A DNA stretch of 64,000 nucleotides from the NCBI GenBank assembly GCA_910589415.1, contig OU342631.1, positions 20,088,001 through 20,152,000 of the forward strand, written 5' to 3'. Shown piece by piece: positions 11,035-24,428 of the stretch. The number at the start of each line of letters is the position of its first letter. Position 1 is the stretch's first letter. A program made the position numbers and the translations under genes. This DNA comes from Malachius bipustulatus. Lineage: Eukaryota > Arthropoda > Insecta > Coleoptera > Melyridae. The notes under the pieces were generated by a model that was not told where the DNA came from, did not search any database, and saw only the letters and a program-made list of their open reading frames with translations.

Positions 11035-13937
11035 TAGTATACATTTAATTTGTTTCCATTAAAGCACAGAACGAAGTCTGTGAAACAAGGTATTAGCTCA
11101 TTCACAATTAAAAAAAAAAAACAAAAAGGTAAACAAGAGTAAAACTTCTTCAAAAAAGGATTTTTGAAGAATGGAGACAAAAGGCATAGAAAGACACTAA
11201 TTTGTGCAATAGGGTAGGTAGAGCAATTTAATAGATTTTTTTTCAATTTTAAAGAAAAAGAGGGAAAGAAAAATTTATTTTTAGGTGGTAAGGAATTAGG
11301 AGTGAATATCGAAATTAGTAAATAACCAAGTTACGTAAACTGTCAAAAACCACCAAATCAATTTCCTTGAAATTTTGAGAGTAAATTAGGGAAGGTATAT
11401 TAAAAAAATATCCTAGTAAAAGAAACTTGGAAAGGTTCTCACATCGACTATAAGGGAGCTATTCTCCTGTAGATATGCTGCACTTGTTGAGGGATCCAGA
11501 TCTTAAAATAGGAGTTGTTCCACTTTTAAAGCAATAATTCCAAACATATTTGGCAATAAAAAGCTTAATTGTTGTTAGAAACTACTGGGGTAATTTTAAT
11601 CTAGCTGACGTGCTGCAGCAGTCTGGGAATATTATATCAAAGAGAGATTTTAAAAAATCGGACAAGAAATTCTTGAGCTATAAGCGAACATACAAAGATA
11701 AAAAAATGAGACGTTGCATTTTATATTATAGTAGGGAATACTGTCTAGTTTTTGTCTTAAAGTTTTTTCTCGCAGCAGGAAAGAAAATAAACTACACACT
11801 CCAAGTTTCTTATACTGCCTAAGTACTTGATTCCTTCTCCGTAGATAAATGTAAATAATAAATTAGAAATACGTATATTTCTTATAATAATTATTCCCAT
11901 TTTACTAAGTTATAGGTAATCCTGACAAAGGTAATAGCAAAATTAGAATGCAACGTTGTAAATTATCAAAGTTTCTTCCGTTTAGACAAATAATGAGTTA
12001 GGTACCTATATTGAGACAGAGCTGCTATCTAGAAAGAGACAACAACGAGAAGAATTATCGAGCAATAACAAATTGAATTGGGATTTTTTTTTAAGAAATA
12101 ACGCGAAATCTGGATCTAGTTTAGAGCATGAAGGTGATATTTTGCCATAAGTCGTTGAAGACGCAAAGTTTTCCGATTTATAAAGTTTTATGGACTTCAG
12201 CTAAATTTGTTGTTTCCAGTCTAACATCTAACTCGATGAGAATGTTTGCTTCTGACAGTTCTACCTTTGGGTACTTCGCTAGCTTAGTGTTCCCAGTTCA
12301 GAAATCCTATGAGGTAAGCGAAACGTTTCAGATGTTTGCCAATCATCATAATCGATATAACTCTGCACTATATAATCCTATTTCGGGTAACAGTTACTTT
12401 TTTGTTTGTTACGATCTATTGTTTATAAAAGCGAGTTATTAGATACCTATTCAAAAAAATTTTGTATAATTTTTTCGAGTAAATTGAAAAAAAAAACTTG
12501 AATTAAATGAAAATGCATTAATATTAATTATGAAGAGATCGTCTTAACATAGAAGCAGAACTGTGGAACTGCGGGAATAATTCGACGTCATCCAATTATT
12601 TTCAGGCTGCATGACAATAAAGAGCTTGAACGTCACCAGCAACAAAGATGTCTCCGATTCAGGATAATCTTAATGAGGATTAACTTTATTTAAAAAGTTG
12701 AATAAAACTTGAAAAGATTTTCAAACTCAAAAACCGACTGGAATATTAACTCAGTGTGACTTTGAGATTATCTTAAACCACCGTACAACGACGTACGTTT
12801 CCATGATTATAAAATTGTTATACGTAGAATGGATCAATAAATTTTAGGATCCTACAAATCTTAAAAGAGTTTCACGGAGATATACGACCTTCTCTGTATG
12901 CTTTTTAAAAGTTAATGAGAGAGCGAATTAAAAATTTGTCAGTTTATCTTCTTAATGAAACTCTGATTAATTGATAATAAAGCTATGAGAAAGAATTAAC
13001 AGTGCTCGAAGAAAAAGACGTCTCACATTTTATTCTTATTTGCTGAAAATAAGAACGCTATGGTGAATAATAGAGACCAGCCGCTGTGACGTGAACATCA
13101 ACACAAACGAAATTGAGATTCTGATATTGACAGATTTGTAGGAAGAGGGAGACTCGTGAATTATCGTAAGTTAATACTGGATGAAAGGTGACAGAAGACT
13201 CCTTCAAGTAAAGCTAGGTCCAAGATCAAATCGATGGAAGTAGAGTTCATGAAAAAATCAAGACTCTTGGGGGCAAGCAGCTCGAATACATTTGGTAATG
13301 CTTTCTTTATAGTCACTCGAATGTGATCCAGGGGAAACTGTAGCTTTTAACATGATCAATGAGACTGAGACAATACCTTCTTAAGTCACTTTAATAAGAA
13401 TAAGATACCTAATGCAGAGGTGGTCAATGAAAATGGGATGCTCTAAAGGCACTAAGAATGACTATTTTGTGCAAAGGATTATCTTGATTAGGACAAACAT
13501 CTGAAATTAAATGACGTTGGGAACTTTCTCAAATATAAATTAATCTAATTCTGTACTTACCTCGAAAATGTAAGAGTTGCTACTCGAGGAGTTTATTTGG
13601 TATACTTATTTTTTTACATGACGATTTTAAAATACCGCAATAATTATGAAAATGACCTTAGAATGGTAATGTAAAATAATAGCATTTGACATTGTCAAAA
13701 CATGGCACAACTGATTATTGTGACATTCTTCCTCTGTTGGATGTTTGATGGCAGATAGTTGGAACGTAGAAGTTAAAGGATTTACAAAGCTCCGACGTAA
13801 GACGCTTGTAGATTTGTGGAGAAACAGTAAAAAGCCATTTTGATTCAGATTTGAGTGAGATTTGTCAGCTGTCATAATTGATTGGCAACCTTATTTGAGG
13901 TGTTTTGTAGTTAGAAAAAATCATAGATGTCCCTCGG
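11035..13937. other. Unassigned AT-rich DNA
   Basis: Several short frames of 70-105 codons occur (for example 11550-11822 and 12128-12442 on the plus strand), but none shows a domain, a clear splice context or a composition different from background. Confidence 0.45.
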
Positions 13938-14033
13938 AGTAGAATGCCCCTTTTGTTTTTCGCTCAACTGTTCGGCCTCGGCTTTGCCTTGGTTGCAACT
14001 CTTGAGCTCAACACAAAATGACCTCATTCTACT
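13938..14033. repeat. Short GC-rich hairpin (imperfect inverted repeat)
   Basis: AGTAGAATG at 13938-13946 is mirrored by CATTCTACT at 14025-14033. Pairing continues inward (TTTTGTTTTTCGCTCAACTG against CTTGAGCTCAACACAAAA) around a GC-rich centre. It is about 100 bp with no coding capacity and is probably a tiny hairpin MITE. Confidence 0.65.
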
Positions 14034-17000
14034 TTTAGTAACAGTAGGTAAACAATTTCTTCTGGGATTCTAGAGAACGAGTTCTCCTCGAATTGGTGAT
14101 TGTCAATCTTCTTCTTCAGTTTTGACAGTGCGCCAGCTCATTCAGGACATCTGCATTTATATGGCTCTCTTTATCTGGATTAATTTCTCACATGGTTTTC
14201 CTATTACTAAATAAATTGGGCCCTTAAGCTTTTTCTAACTCTAGATTTTCATCCTTCTGATTCCTGTATTGAAGCCTTGAGCTTAGGAAGAAGATAAATG
14301 CATGTTTCTTTGGAATTATTGGTGAGCTTTACTGGTTTGAGGAAATTATGTCAAATTTACTGTTAAGATTACCTACGTCTCTATGGGTAAGGTTTCTCAA
14401 GTAACCTTTCAAATTTTTGCTATTACATTTCCCTTCAATCCCCTTGTAATAAAATAAGTACCTATTGAATTATGGAAATATGTATTGCCTTGTTATGATC
14501 TTATATGACCTCTTATAATCACCCTAGAAAAAGAGTAGAAAAAAAGATATTTTAGGAGTTAAACCTATGGTCCTATGTCAAAAAAGTTGAAATCGCTCTA
14601 AGTAATTTTCATTCCTTCTGAAAGTTCAGTTTCTTTATCTGTTTCTTATTCGAGCCTATACCATATTCCGTAGTTAAATGATCCTGGTGGTCGAGAGAAA
14701 AAATTTCTCGAAATGGAGTGTGTAGCTTACCAAGTTCTTGTTGAGCTAGCTTGTGTATTGCAATGAGCAGAAAATGTTTATATCAGCTTTTGATCTATCT
14801 TTAGTACTTACTAATACAAAATAAAAAAAAAATACAAAAATTGGGTAAAAGATAAGGGTAAGAAGTAGCAAAATTTTAAAATTTAGACTAATTTTCGTTT
14901 ATAATGGAAATTGCAATTACCTTGCACGTAGGAGACTGCATAATCAAGAAATAGCTTACAATGTACTAAATTACTCCTTTAATATTCAAACAAGAAGTTA
15001 AACACAATTACCCTGCTTTATGACAGCAATTCTGAAGCAATTGGTGATGGTATCTGCGAAATAAATCTAAAATTTTGCAACAAATTTGCATACAAAATAG
15101 GACTATTTATGCAAATAAGTCTGTAGCTTTTATGTTTTCATTGATGTATACTTTGAAGTATTCTTGAACATCGATTGTTCCATTCAGACTCCTCATTGTC
15201 TATACGGGATGTTGTTTTACAAAGTTGTTTAACTCTATAGTAGTTTTGAAGATCCTCAAGCTACTCGAATCTGATGAAAACTAAGTTGAGCGGTATTTTA
15301 GTTGATTGTCACGACTAATTGAAAATGCATTACATCCCTAATCTTCTATCCATGAAAGTGTAAATAGTTTAAATGAAGTGTTGTTGGAAAGAATTTCCAT
15401 GTTATAGAAATAGACAGAGATTCTTTAGAAATCTGATACGCTTTATTATTTCGCTTCAACTTTCTCTGATTCGTTTCCTAACTAACTTTCAAAGTAAACT
15501 TCACAATGTAAATAGCCAGAAACTCTGATCTTTTATCACAATTTAATTTCCAAGTTTCCATTTATATGTTGTTCGGTCTCATCAGTGCGCTTATTGAAAC
15601 TTTTCCCAATTCAAATCCGCCAATTATTCACGAATTTACTTTCAACTTGGGAATAATTAATTAGGGCAAGTGCATTTTTATTTCTTCTCTTTAACAGTTT
15701 AATCGATCCCGTTGATTGGGAAATGAAGAGGTGATTGGGAAATGAAAAGGTGACTGAAATTATCGGCTGTAGATCAGCGATTAAGCGAGTAAATTCTCGA
15801 TGAGACCTAATTTAAGGGAAAAAAGCGAATGAAAGAGAAAATAAAATGCAAGCTACAAATGCACTCAAGTGGAAAGCTCGTGAAGATGGGATTCTGGGTT
15901 TTTCTTAATGTGAGTCACGACTTCAAGCTGCAAGAATTCAGATGAATGCAGGAGAATGTTATTCATGACGCGTTTACTATCACTTTAAATATGACTATAA
16001 TACGCATTATATCTTTATATTAATACAAGCTTATGGCTTATATAGATACATGAATTTTTAGAACATAATAAAATTATATAGTATCAAAATAAAGGCAAGG
16101 GCTGCTTTATTATTCGAAATATACGAGGAATGTATGTATAGCACTCTCACCTCAAAATAAAACACTCCACTAAATGGATACATTTCCTTGATTACTTCAG
16201 TATTCCAAAGCATGAAACGTGAAACCAATACTACTAGATGATGTCTGTAACGTATCCCTGAATGTAAACTTAATGGCTTTCCAGGATACGAAATGGCAAA
16301 GTATCGTAGAATTTCGCTTTATTAAGGATATGAGATGCGTCTTTCCGATATAAAGCCGACGTAAAACACGTGAAGGAGGCCGAAAGCCGATGTTTCCTGC
16401 TATCTACAGTCGTAAATTGATGAGCCATAATGATGAATGTTATTTACTCTACTAACCAGAACAAGAACCCACTGATAGAAAATCGAAGGCACACAATCAT
16501 GTATCGCGGAATTGTTTGCCCGGACAGATTTTTTCTTCCCTTTCTTATACACTCCGTCTATTATCCCCCGGGTCTGAGAAGTTTCCCCTCGGAAAATAAA
16601 TCGCAATTCAAGAAGTTAAACTATTTTAACCGTGCCATTGCTTCGGAATTAGTTTCCAACTTACAAATAATAATAAAGTATGCTGCGGCATGGAGAAAAT
16701 TGTTTTTCGAAAGTTTAGTGGTAGACCTGGTTGAATAAAACTTTTCCCATTGTTTGAAAACTTACTTATCCTTTAATAATAACGAGTCGAGGTTGAATTT
16801 AATTTTGATGTGCGCAAACTTGGGCAGTGCTTTCATTGCTAATAATAATTATCACAAAGCGCGTAAATAGGGAGAGAATTAAACCTACAGTTTGGAAGAT
16901 CGTGTGTTTCTTTTATATTTTTATGTATTTTCAAGCCAGCAGAAGTAATAAAAATTCTGAAACGCCTCTTTGAATAATTCATTTATCTCAAGGTTTTGCC

Positions 17001-18835
17001 GATTTTATTACCCACAATCAAACAGGATATACTTTCGGAGAAGTTTATAAATGCGTTACGATTCTGTGAAAGAATTATTAATACCCAAACGTGAAATAAG
17101 GATCGCTTTTGCGAGAATGATTATCTGACGAAGAGCTTTTTGTTTGACTATTTGAGTTCGAATTTAAATTTAGAACTTTTAATAAACTTTTTAGTCAAAT
17201 TGATTCAGTGATCAAACTATCAATAAAACTCCTAAAAGAGCCACTCAAAAAACTTCAGTGACGCTTCACATACCTGTATTCTCCCTCTTAAAATGAATTT
17301 CTAGAACACTTAAACTTTATATCACAGGGAGTTATGGATTTTTATCCAATATTTATTAGAGTATTTTTAAAAATAAAGTAATGATAGTATACTTTTATCT
17401 TGCAAAATGTTTTATTATATTCTAATGACTCATCTCAAAGCGAGAATATCCTCTCTAGATGTGAAAAACAATCCCTGGCACACAGCATTCCCAACACTTC
17501 TTGACTTAAAGTAATAAATGGAAACCATGACCTTTATATTCCTTAGATCCTAGGATATAACGTTACCCGACGACCGTAAATAACGTCGTTCGTCTGGGGA
17601 GTCTGGAGACGTTCAAACGTATCAAGACTTCGAATTCTTTGATTCTGAGAGATCAAACTAAGTTATGAAACAGTGGGATGCTCATTTCTCATAAAGAATT
17701 TATGAGTTGAGAATACAATTTCATTTTCATGCAATATATCATATCTGAGAATAAGATATTGGTACTTAGAATTATTATTGTTGAAATTAATGCTCTCCTA
17801 TAATTTTTGCATGGAGAGCGTAGTTTGGTTATTTTATTGAGGAGCATTCCTGGAAATCGCAGATGCTTGACTGGGTATTTTAGGAGACGATTCGTAACCA
17901 TAAGGGATTTATTTACATAATAAAAATTTTATACCTTTTCGACGGTTGTGAAATCTTAATTTATATCAGGATAAATTTATCCTGAAAAAAGAGTAGATAT
18001 ATCATAAAGCAGATGGCAATAATGCTAGATGAGGATATAAAGGCACACAAATACACTATGACGGTTCCGAAATGCAGTCAATATGTCAGTCAACCTTCAA
18101 AGGAGTTGAAGGTTGAATATAATCAGTTTTTAAAATAATCATCGAGTGGTTTTCAGAGTTTTGTTATATTATTCTCAGTAATATTTCCCGTTAACTCTGG
18201 AAATTTGTTTTCCCATAACGTGATTCCCTGTCAACATCTATCAAAAATAATCTGCAAACAATCCAATTGTGACAAATTTTATAACCTTGTTAAGAATTTC
18301 TTTGCGTGCTGGGAACTAAATGTTGATCAGGTGCAAACTTGTAAAACAATAAGCTGAATTTCGATATACAAAAGTCCGCGAGGTGTTCCTAACACGACAT
18401 TTTTATCAAGATTTTCATTTAAGTTAAATGTACCAGAACTAATGCTATACCTTCAGGACTCTATATAAAAGCAGATTTTCCTCCCTAATATAGAATTAAG
18501 TGATATCTTTTCCATTTTTCGGTTCAAGTTGTAATTTCAGGATGAAAAATCTCTCTCGTGCTTTAAGCTTAATAGAAATGTGCAGGATCCAATTTAATTT
18601 TCTGTTCTAAGATTATTGTTACTTAAGATTTTCAAGATTTATCCTAGGCTAGGAGAAGAATTGTTATTTATTTTATAGCACTAAAGTTAAATTTTAAGAA
18701 TCCTCAGAAAAATTCCTGACACATCAAAATTTTTCTAAAAATAAACTTAATAGGTATTCACTCTATTTATCAACAAGTTCTATATAGAAAAATCGACTGT
18801 CACAATAATTAATTAAATACCAGTTCCTAAATACC
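14034..18835. other. Unassigned AT-rich DNA
   Basis: No gene or large repeat recognised. A local tandem duplication of a GATTGGGAAATGAA word occurs at about 15714-15750. Overlapping opposite-strand frames at 16400-16738 have no domain. Confidence 0.45.
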
Positions 18836-20410
18836 TGTTCCTAAATACCAGGTAGGTATATATGAAAGGAGATAATTTTTTGGCTTATTTTATGCCTAAA
18901 AGTTTATATAAACATAGGTCCGCAACCGCTTCGTTACCGATCTACGTTGAAATTTAAAAAAAGTATTTTCTTTATTTAGCTTTCGAGATATTTTCGAGAT
19001 ATTTAGCTCAAATTTGGAATATACAGGGTTAGAACTATTTAAAGGGCCACTACATACAGGGATATCCTAAACCATTGAAGATACGAGGTCGGTTAAATTG
19101 GAGATAAGTTGCGCTATTTTATGGCCATCTCGAATCTATCAAAACATTCAAGATATCTGTGACAGTTCCTGAAATATCCTGAAAAAACTGGAAAATCGAG
19201 AAATCTTATTTTTGCCATATCTTTCTTACCATTGGAAATCAATAAATAACTTTTCGTAGGCTTACATAAGCCGTTATGAGCTATTCATCTGACGTTTCAA
19301 AAATTTTCAAAGCCGACTAGATCCCAGAGTTTTCATAGTCAACTTTCGTTTTTCTTATGGCCGTCATATTGTTTTTTTATGTCGTTCGATAAGAAAAAAA
19401 TAATGTAAACCAAAAATTAATAAATTTTAGACAAAAAAAAAATTGGAAAATTTTTATTCTTCTTTTTTGAAAGAAAAACAGAAAATTTTTCGCTGAAATA
19501 GGTCAATATGAAGTCATACTGCTTGCATTATAGTTTTTTAATTTCTATATGATATTCGGTCTAAAAAGCTCTTTTTTTTTGAAAAAAAAGAACAAAATTT
19601 ATTTTTTGAAATTTATTAGTTTTTTATTTCCATTATTTTTTTCATAACGAACGAAACAAAAAAACAATATGGCGGCCATAAGAAAAACAAAAGTTGACTA
19701 TGAAAGCTCTGGGATCTAGCCGGCTTTGAAAATTTTTGAAACGTCAGATGAATAGCTCATAACGGCTTATGTAAGCCTACGAAAAGTTATTTATTGATTT
19801 CCAATGGTAAGAAAGATATGGCAAAAATAAGATTTCTCGATTTTTCAGTTTTTTCAGGATATTTCAGGAACGGTCACAGATATCTTGCCTGTTTTGACGG
19901 ATTCGAGATGGCCACAAAATAGCGCAACTTTTCTCTAATTTAACCGACCTCGTACCTTCAGTGGTTTAGGATATCCCTGTAGTGGCCCTTTAAATAGTTC
20001 TAACCCTGTATATTACGCTATAGGGCTTACGTTACAGAGGGCATGACAAATTGTTGTGAGAATCTACAGAAAGATTTTTATCCCTGAATTTCTCCCATTT
20101 CTCCTCCTGAACTTTTTTGTGATGCTAAAATAAAATGAATTTTCTGTTGAGAAATTAAAATTTTTTAAATGGTAAAACCAGGCTTTTTGACAGCTTAGTC
20201 GGCACTGCCTGTTAAAAATTAAAGCTGCGTGATGATTCTGTGTGTTAATTGTTTAACTCAAGTTCGATTCACATCAATTAAGAAACTTTAAAAAAAAATT
20301 TAAAAAATCTTCAAATTTTAAGGAAGCAATGGCGGACTTATGTTTATATGAACTTTTAGGCATAAATTTACCTCCTTTCATATTTACCTGGTATTTAGGA
20401 ACACTCTGTA
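18836..20410. mobile_element. Outer inverted-repeat element interrupted by a second foldback
   Basis: The left end (about 18836-18940) and right end (about 20310-20410) are inverted copies: GTTCCTAAATACCAGGTA on the left is mirrored by TACCTGGTATTTAGGAAC on the right, and the pairing continues through the ATGCCTAAAAGTTTATATAA-type segment. The right end finishes CTCTGTA. The left copy lacks the corresponding outermost bases and follows a short tandem of CCTAAATACC words. The body is broken by the element at 19022-20010. Confidence 0.75.
19022..20010. mobile_element. Foldback element, family A, complete and nested
   Basis: A complete palindrome starting TACAGGGTTAGAACTATTTA and ending in its inverse at 20010, flanked on both sides by TA (19020-19021 and 20011-20012), consistent with a TA target duplication. 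The arms are about 400-490 bp with few mismatches. The same family is present at 1-563. It sits inside the element 18836-20410, so it is the younger insertion. Confidence 0.9.
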
Positions 20411-22659
20411 TATAGATTTTGAAACGAAGACTTAGAAAATATAATTGAGTGTAATGGTGTACCTACACGAGTTTCTTGCGGTGATCACCCTCAAGTCTGA
20501 AAAGGTTATTTTTGGATTCTGATTATGTTTAAAAAAAAAAACTGAGTTGAAGCAATTTCGATAATATTTACCGCATATTTCATTTTAGTATAGAACAGCT
20601 GCAGTATCGGTTCGTCTTCTACAATATAAGAAGAATTAGCTGCATACTTTTACACCCAATTATTGAGCTAAAACGACGACAAGAACTGCGCCTTGTGCAA
20701 CTGATGGTAGTAACTACACCATTGAGAGTTTCGAAATAAAACTACAGCTCCTGGTTATTTCAACGACTTGGGAGAAACTACACTTTCCAGGACTTTGAAA
20801 TATTGGGCCAATATAAACAAAAACAGTAGTAAACAAGGAACGATTCTCTTCTGGGGTTTATAGTAATTCCACTCCAGACAGCAACTGCATTAGCGGCGAG
20901 TTGCGGGAGGAACTGCACTTTTGGGAACCAGTAAATAAATGTCGGGTGCTTAAGAGTAGGAAATGAGACTAGATTCTGTCGATTTGAACTAGTTTTTCTT
21001 ATGGAGTTGTAAAATATTTTTATCATCTATCCATTGGGTATTGGAAAGTTCTCTATAGGATTTTCTCTATTAGGATTTTGACAGAAAATTAGATTTGCTT
21101 TGAATCAATAATTGCAGCAAGCTTTGCTTATAAAACATGTATCATTTACAGTTTCTGGGCGTTTTAACAGTCATCATCATCTCATATTAGACTCAGTTTT
21201 ATGATAATGTCGTATATATTTATAGCAATAAGAAGATTAAGGCCAAGCATGTTATTTATTTTCCCCCTTTTTTGAGCAAAGGGTGCAGATTCTAACGTCG
21301 TAGTTAATTTTCGGACACCTGTACCTACCTCACGTTTTTACATAGAGAGCAAATAGATATTTTTGAATGATCATGATGCGGAATAAATAAATTTCTATAG
21401 CATTTATTTCGCGGGTCGTAAAACTCAAGGGAAATCATAAAATCCGCGGATAAAGAAACATATTCCAGTGATAAAACAATCGCCATAGTTTGAAGGTTGA
21501 AAGGGTGAAATTATCGAACTTCAAGACAAGAAAGCTCGTGAATATCTTCCATTGATTTTCAGTTTCACGACAATAGCTGTACCGCACCTTTGGTTGTCGA
21601 TTTGATTAACGGTTATAGTTTGAAACACCTAAACCTTTCTAAAGCGATAAAGTTGCAAGCAAAACATTTTTACAAGTCTGAAGAAAAAGAAACATCAGGG
21701 AATTTTATCTCAAACATAATAATATACACTCGCGCATTTTACGATGGCCAGTTTTTATAACAACGATTTGAATGTCGTTTCCTGGAAAATAATTTACCAA
21801 AGGGATCGCCCCTTCAGGCGACGTGCTCTGCGGTAGTGGTAGTGGTAGTAGTTCTCAAACGTGAGCTTTATATTGGATCCCAGCCAGGGATTTCCTAGTA
21901 GCAGCCATGCGAATTTATCGTTTTATTTCCTTCCTATATAATAAATAGAAGCAAAACTGCAATGTTCTGAACTGCGCATCGATTTATAGTCAACAGAATC
22001 TCACCTTAATATGAAATGTTTGGATATATTAACAAAATGTTAGCGGATGATGCAAAAACTCATCCCTGAGCGATGGGCGTTGTTTAAACGCTCGCAGATG
22101 ATTTTTTGCAGAATGCACGATGTACAAACAAACAAATCCTGCCTAAAAATAACACGTAAATTGACATAGCTTAAAATTAATTCATTTCCAAGTGTTTTGG
22201 TAGTAAAGCACGCCTGGATTAGAAAAACAAAGAAATAAATTGAGCGCTAATAGTAAATGGCAATGCTCGCTTTTAAAGAAGAATACCTAGTGGTAATAGA
22301 TTCCCGCACGTTGTTTTTTGTTGATTTTTTAAAGATAAATTTAAGATAAAATTATCTCACATAGTTTTGAATGATGTTAGCTTTAGCCAATTGAACTATT
22401 CTGGGGGATGACAATTTAAGTTAACCTCTTAAGAAAAGATTTTATAATATATCTTATTAATAAAAGGTAAGGAAATTGTATCATCGAATTTAATCCAAAG
22501 AAAGAGCATCATAAACAAATTTCTTGACGAATATTTTAAGTGAAATCAGACAAGACTTCATTTTTGAAATTACTTTTCTTGAAAAAATGGCGAGATAATC
22601 AATATCACCAATATTATCCAATATATTCTCATGTAAAAGAGAGATGAACATAAGAATTG
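20411..22659. other. Unassigned DNA
   Basis: No gene recognised. A short (GGTAGT)-like repeat occurs near 21832-21852. The minus-strand frame ending near 22490 borders the mariner relic but shows no clear transposase similarity. Confidence 0.4.
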
Positions 22660-23240
22660 TTGGATTAACTTCTCTTGCGAATTCAGTATAAAAGGAATAG
22701 GGCATATTTTCTTCTCCTCGGGTTACAGGGTGGGTTGTCTGTTGATTTATTTTTAAAATTGCTGCTAAAACAACGGTCCTTAACATATCCCCATAAGAAA
22801 TAGTCCAACGGTGTTAAATTGCAGCTGTGCGATGACCAATTAATGTCTCCTGAACGGCTCATAACACTAATACCGAATTGATCGATTTTTTCACTGCTTG
22901 CATGATGCGTGATGCGTTGCTCCATCCTTCTGGAACCAAAGCTCGTCCAAGTCCAAATCGTGAAATCGCGGTCACAAATATTTTTGTTAAAAATTTTGTT
23001 AAAAAGATCGTAACGCTGTTACCATCTTCATTTTTAAAAAAGAACAGCGGTATAATCACGAACCACCATTCCAAATCTCACACAAACCAGTCACTCCTTC
23101 TGATGCATTGGCTTCGTCTACAGTTCTGTTTACCAACATGTTCTCCAAGATGAAAATGAGCTTCAATAAAAATTAAATTTCGATTGAAATCGATGTCATT
23201 TTCAATCTCATTTAAAACCCGCACGGAGAAGCGATTAAAG
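22660..23240 (-). pseudogene. Mariner-type transposase relic
   Basis: Reading the minus strand in shifting frames gives, in the expected order, an IDFNR-LIFIEAHFHL-like segment (about 23160-23190), VGKQNCRRSQ, FFFKNEDGNSVT (about 23030), LDLDELWFQKDGATHHAS (near 22920) and NLTPLDYFLWGYVKDRCF (about 22770-22830). These correspond to the catalytic core of Tc1/mariner-superfamily transposases common in insects. Several frameshifts and stop codons separate the blocks, so it is dead. The individual short frames across this stretch are pieces of it. Confidence 0.75.
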
Positions 23241-23385
23241 AAGTGGATGGTCATTTTCCTTTACTTCTTGAGTAAGTTACGGCTTGTAAGCAAATAATCC
23301 GAGGTCTCTATGTAATATGCTCCTCAGAGGAATGCGACTGACATTAAGTTGTTATGCTCGATGACGAGTTCAATTTCTTGAGTTG

Positions 23386-23405
23386 TATGTATGTATGTAT
23401 GTATC
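23386..23405. repeat. (GTAT)n microsatellite
   Basis: About five perfect repeats of GTAT/ATGT. Confidence 0.9.
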
Positions 23406-23573
23406 TGAAGTTTTTGGCATTGGAACGCTCGCTCCATCAGCCACAGACTTTTGGCAACTCAAAAACAAAACCTGACCTGACCTGACAAATTTTTGAAAGA
23501 TAGATTTGGTGGAGTCGGGCTCACTTACAAAAGAAAATTACAACCTTTAATACAGTAATATATGCAGTGGGCG

Positions 23574-23681
23574 GTTTTTTTTTCTTTTTTTTTTCTTTTT
23601 CTTTTTTTTTATTATTACTACTTTTTTTTATTAATTTTTTTTTTAATTTTTTTTTGTTTTCTTTTTGTTTTTTTTCATATA
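23574..23681 (-). mobile_element. Distal part of the A-rich tail of the LINE at 24.4-25.4 kb
   Basis: An almost pure T/C/A-poor run on the plus strand, A-rich on the minus strand. The same composition resumes at 24429-24490 after the foldback element, so the two runs are best read as one LINE 3' tail split by an insertion. Inference from position and composition. Confidence 0.55.
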
Positions 23682-24428
23682 TACCGTGTGTCCCCGGATA
23701 GGTGAAACGACTCTTATAAAAGACAAAAAATTTTTGATTTTAATTTCAATTTTTTGGGGTTCAGCCCTGCTTGGCTAAAGAATAATTTCTAACAAAATTT
23801 TAGTTTTGAAAAATCAAGCATGCCTTGGAAATTTCCAAGATACCGGTTTTTCTGTTGAGTAAAGTGCCTTTTATGTGGCAAATACGACAAAATGTTATTT
23901 GAAAAAGTTGTTCAGAATCAACATTTAGGTCCGTATACCAAATTTCAAAATCATAGGCCAACTTTGATCGTTTACATTTATTTTTATGTTTATTTCACAA
24001 ATCAAAGAATTTCATTTGTAACAAAGACTGATATTGACAAATTGCTATTGCTATGGGTACAATTTGGTTTTTCCATGGCAGTCATTGTTACAAAATGAAA
24101 TCCTTCGATTTGTGAAATAAAACATAAAAATAAATGAAAAAAATTAACGTTATCTATGATTTTGAAATTTGGTATAGGGACCTAAATGTTGATTCTGAAC
24201 AACTTTTTCAAATAACATTTTGTCGTTTTTGCCACATAAAAGGCACTTTACTCAACAGAAAAACCGGTTTCTTGGAAAATTCCAAGGCATGCTTGATTTT
24301 TAAAAACTAAAATTTTGTTAGAAATTATTCTTTAGCCAAGCAGGGCTGAACCCCAAAAAATTAAAATTGAAATCAAAAAAATTTTGTCTTTTATAAGAGT
24401 CGTTTCACCTATCCGGGGACACACGGTA
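23682..24428. mobile_element. Foldback element inserted in a LINE tail
   Basis: The left end TACCGTGTGTCCCCGGATAG is mirrored by CTATCCGGGGACACACGGTA at 24409-24428, and TA flanks both sides. The arms run for about 330 bp each with few mismatches around a centre near 24050 that includes ATTTGTGAAATAAA-type words. Both flanks are T-rich, as expected for insertion into a poly(A)-like tract. No coding capacity; the plus-strand frame starting at 24384 is spurious. Confidence 0.9.
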
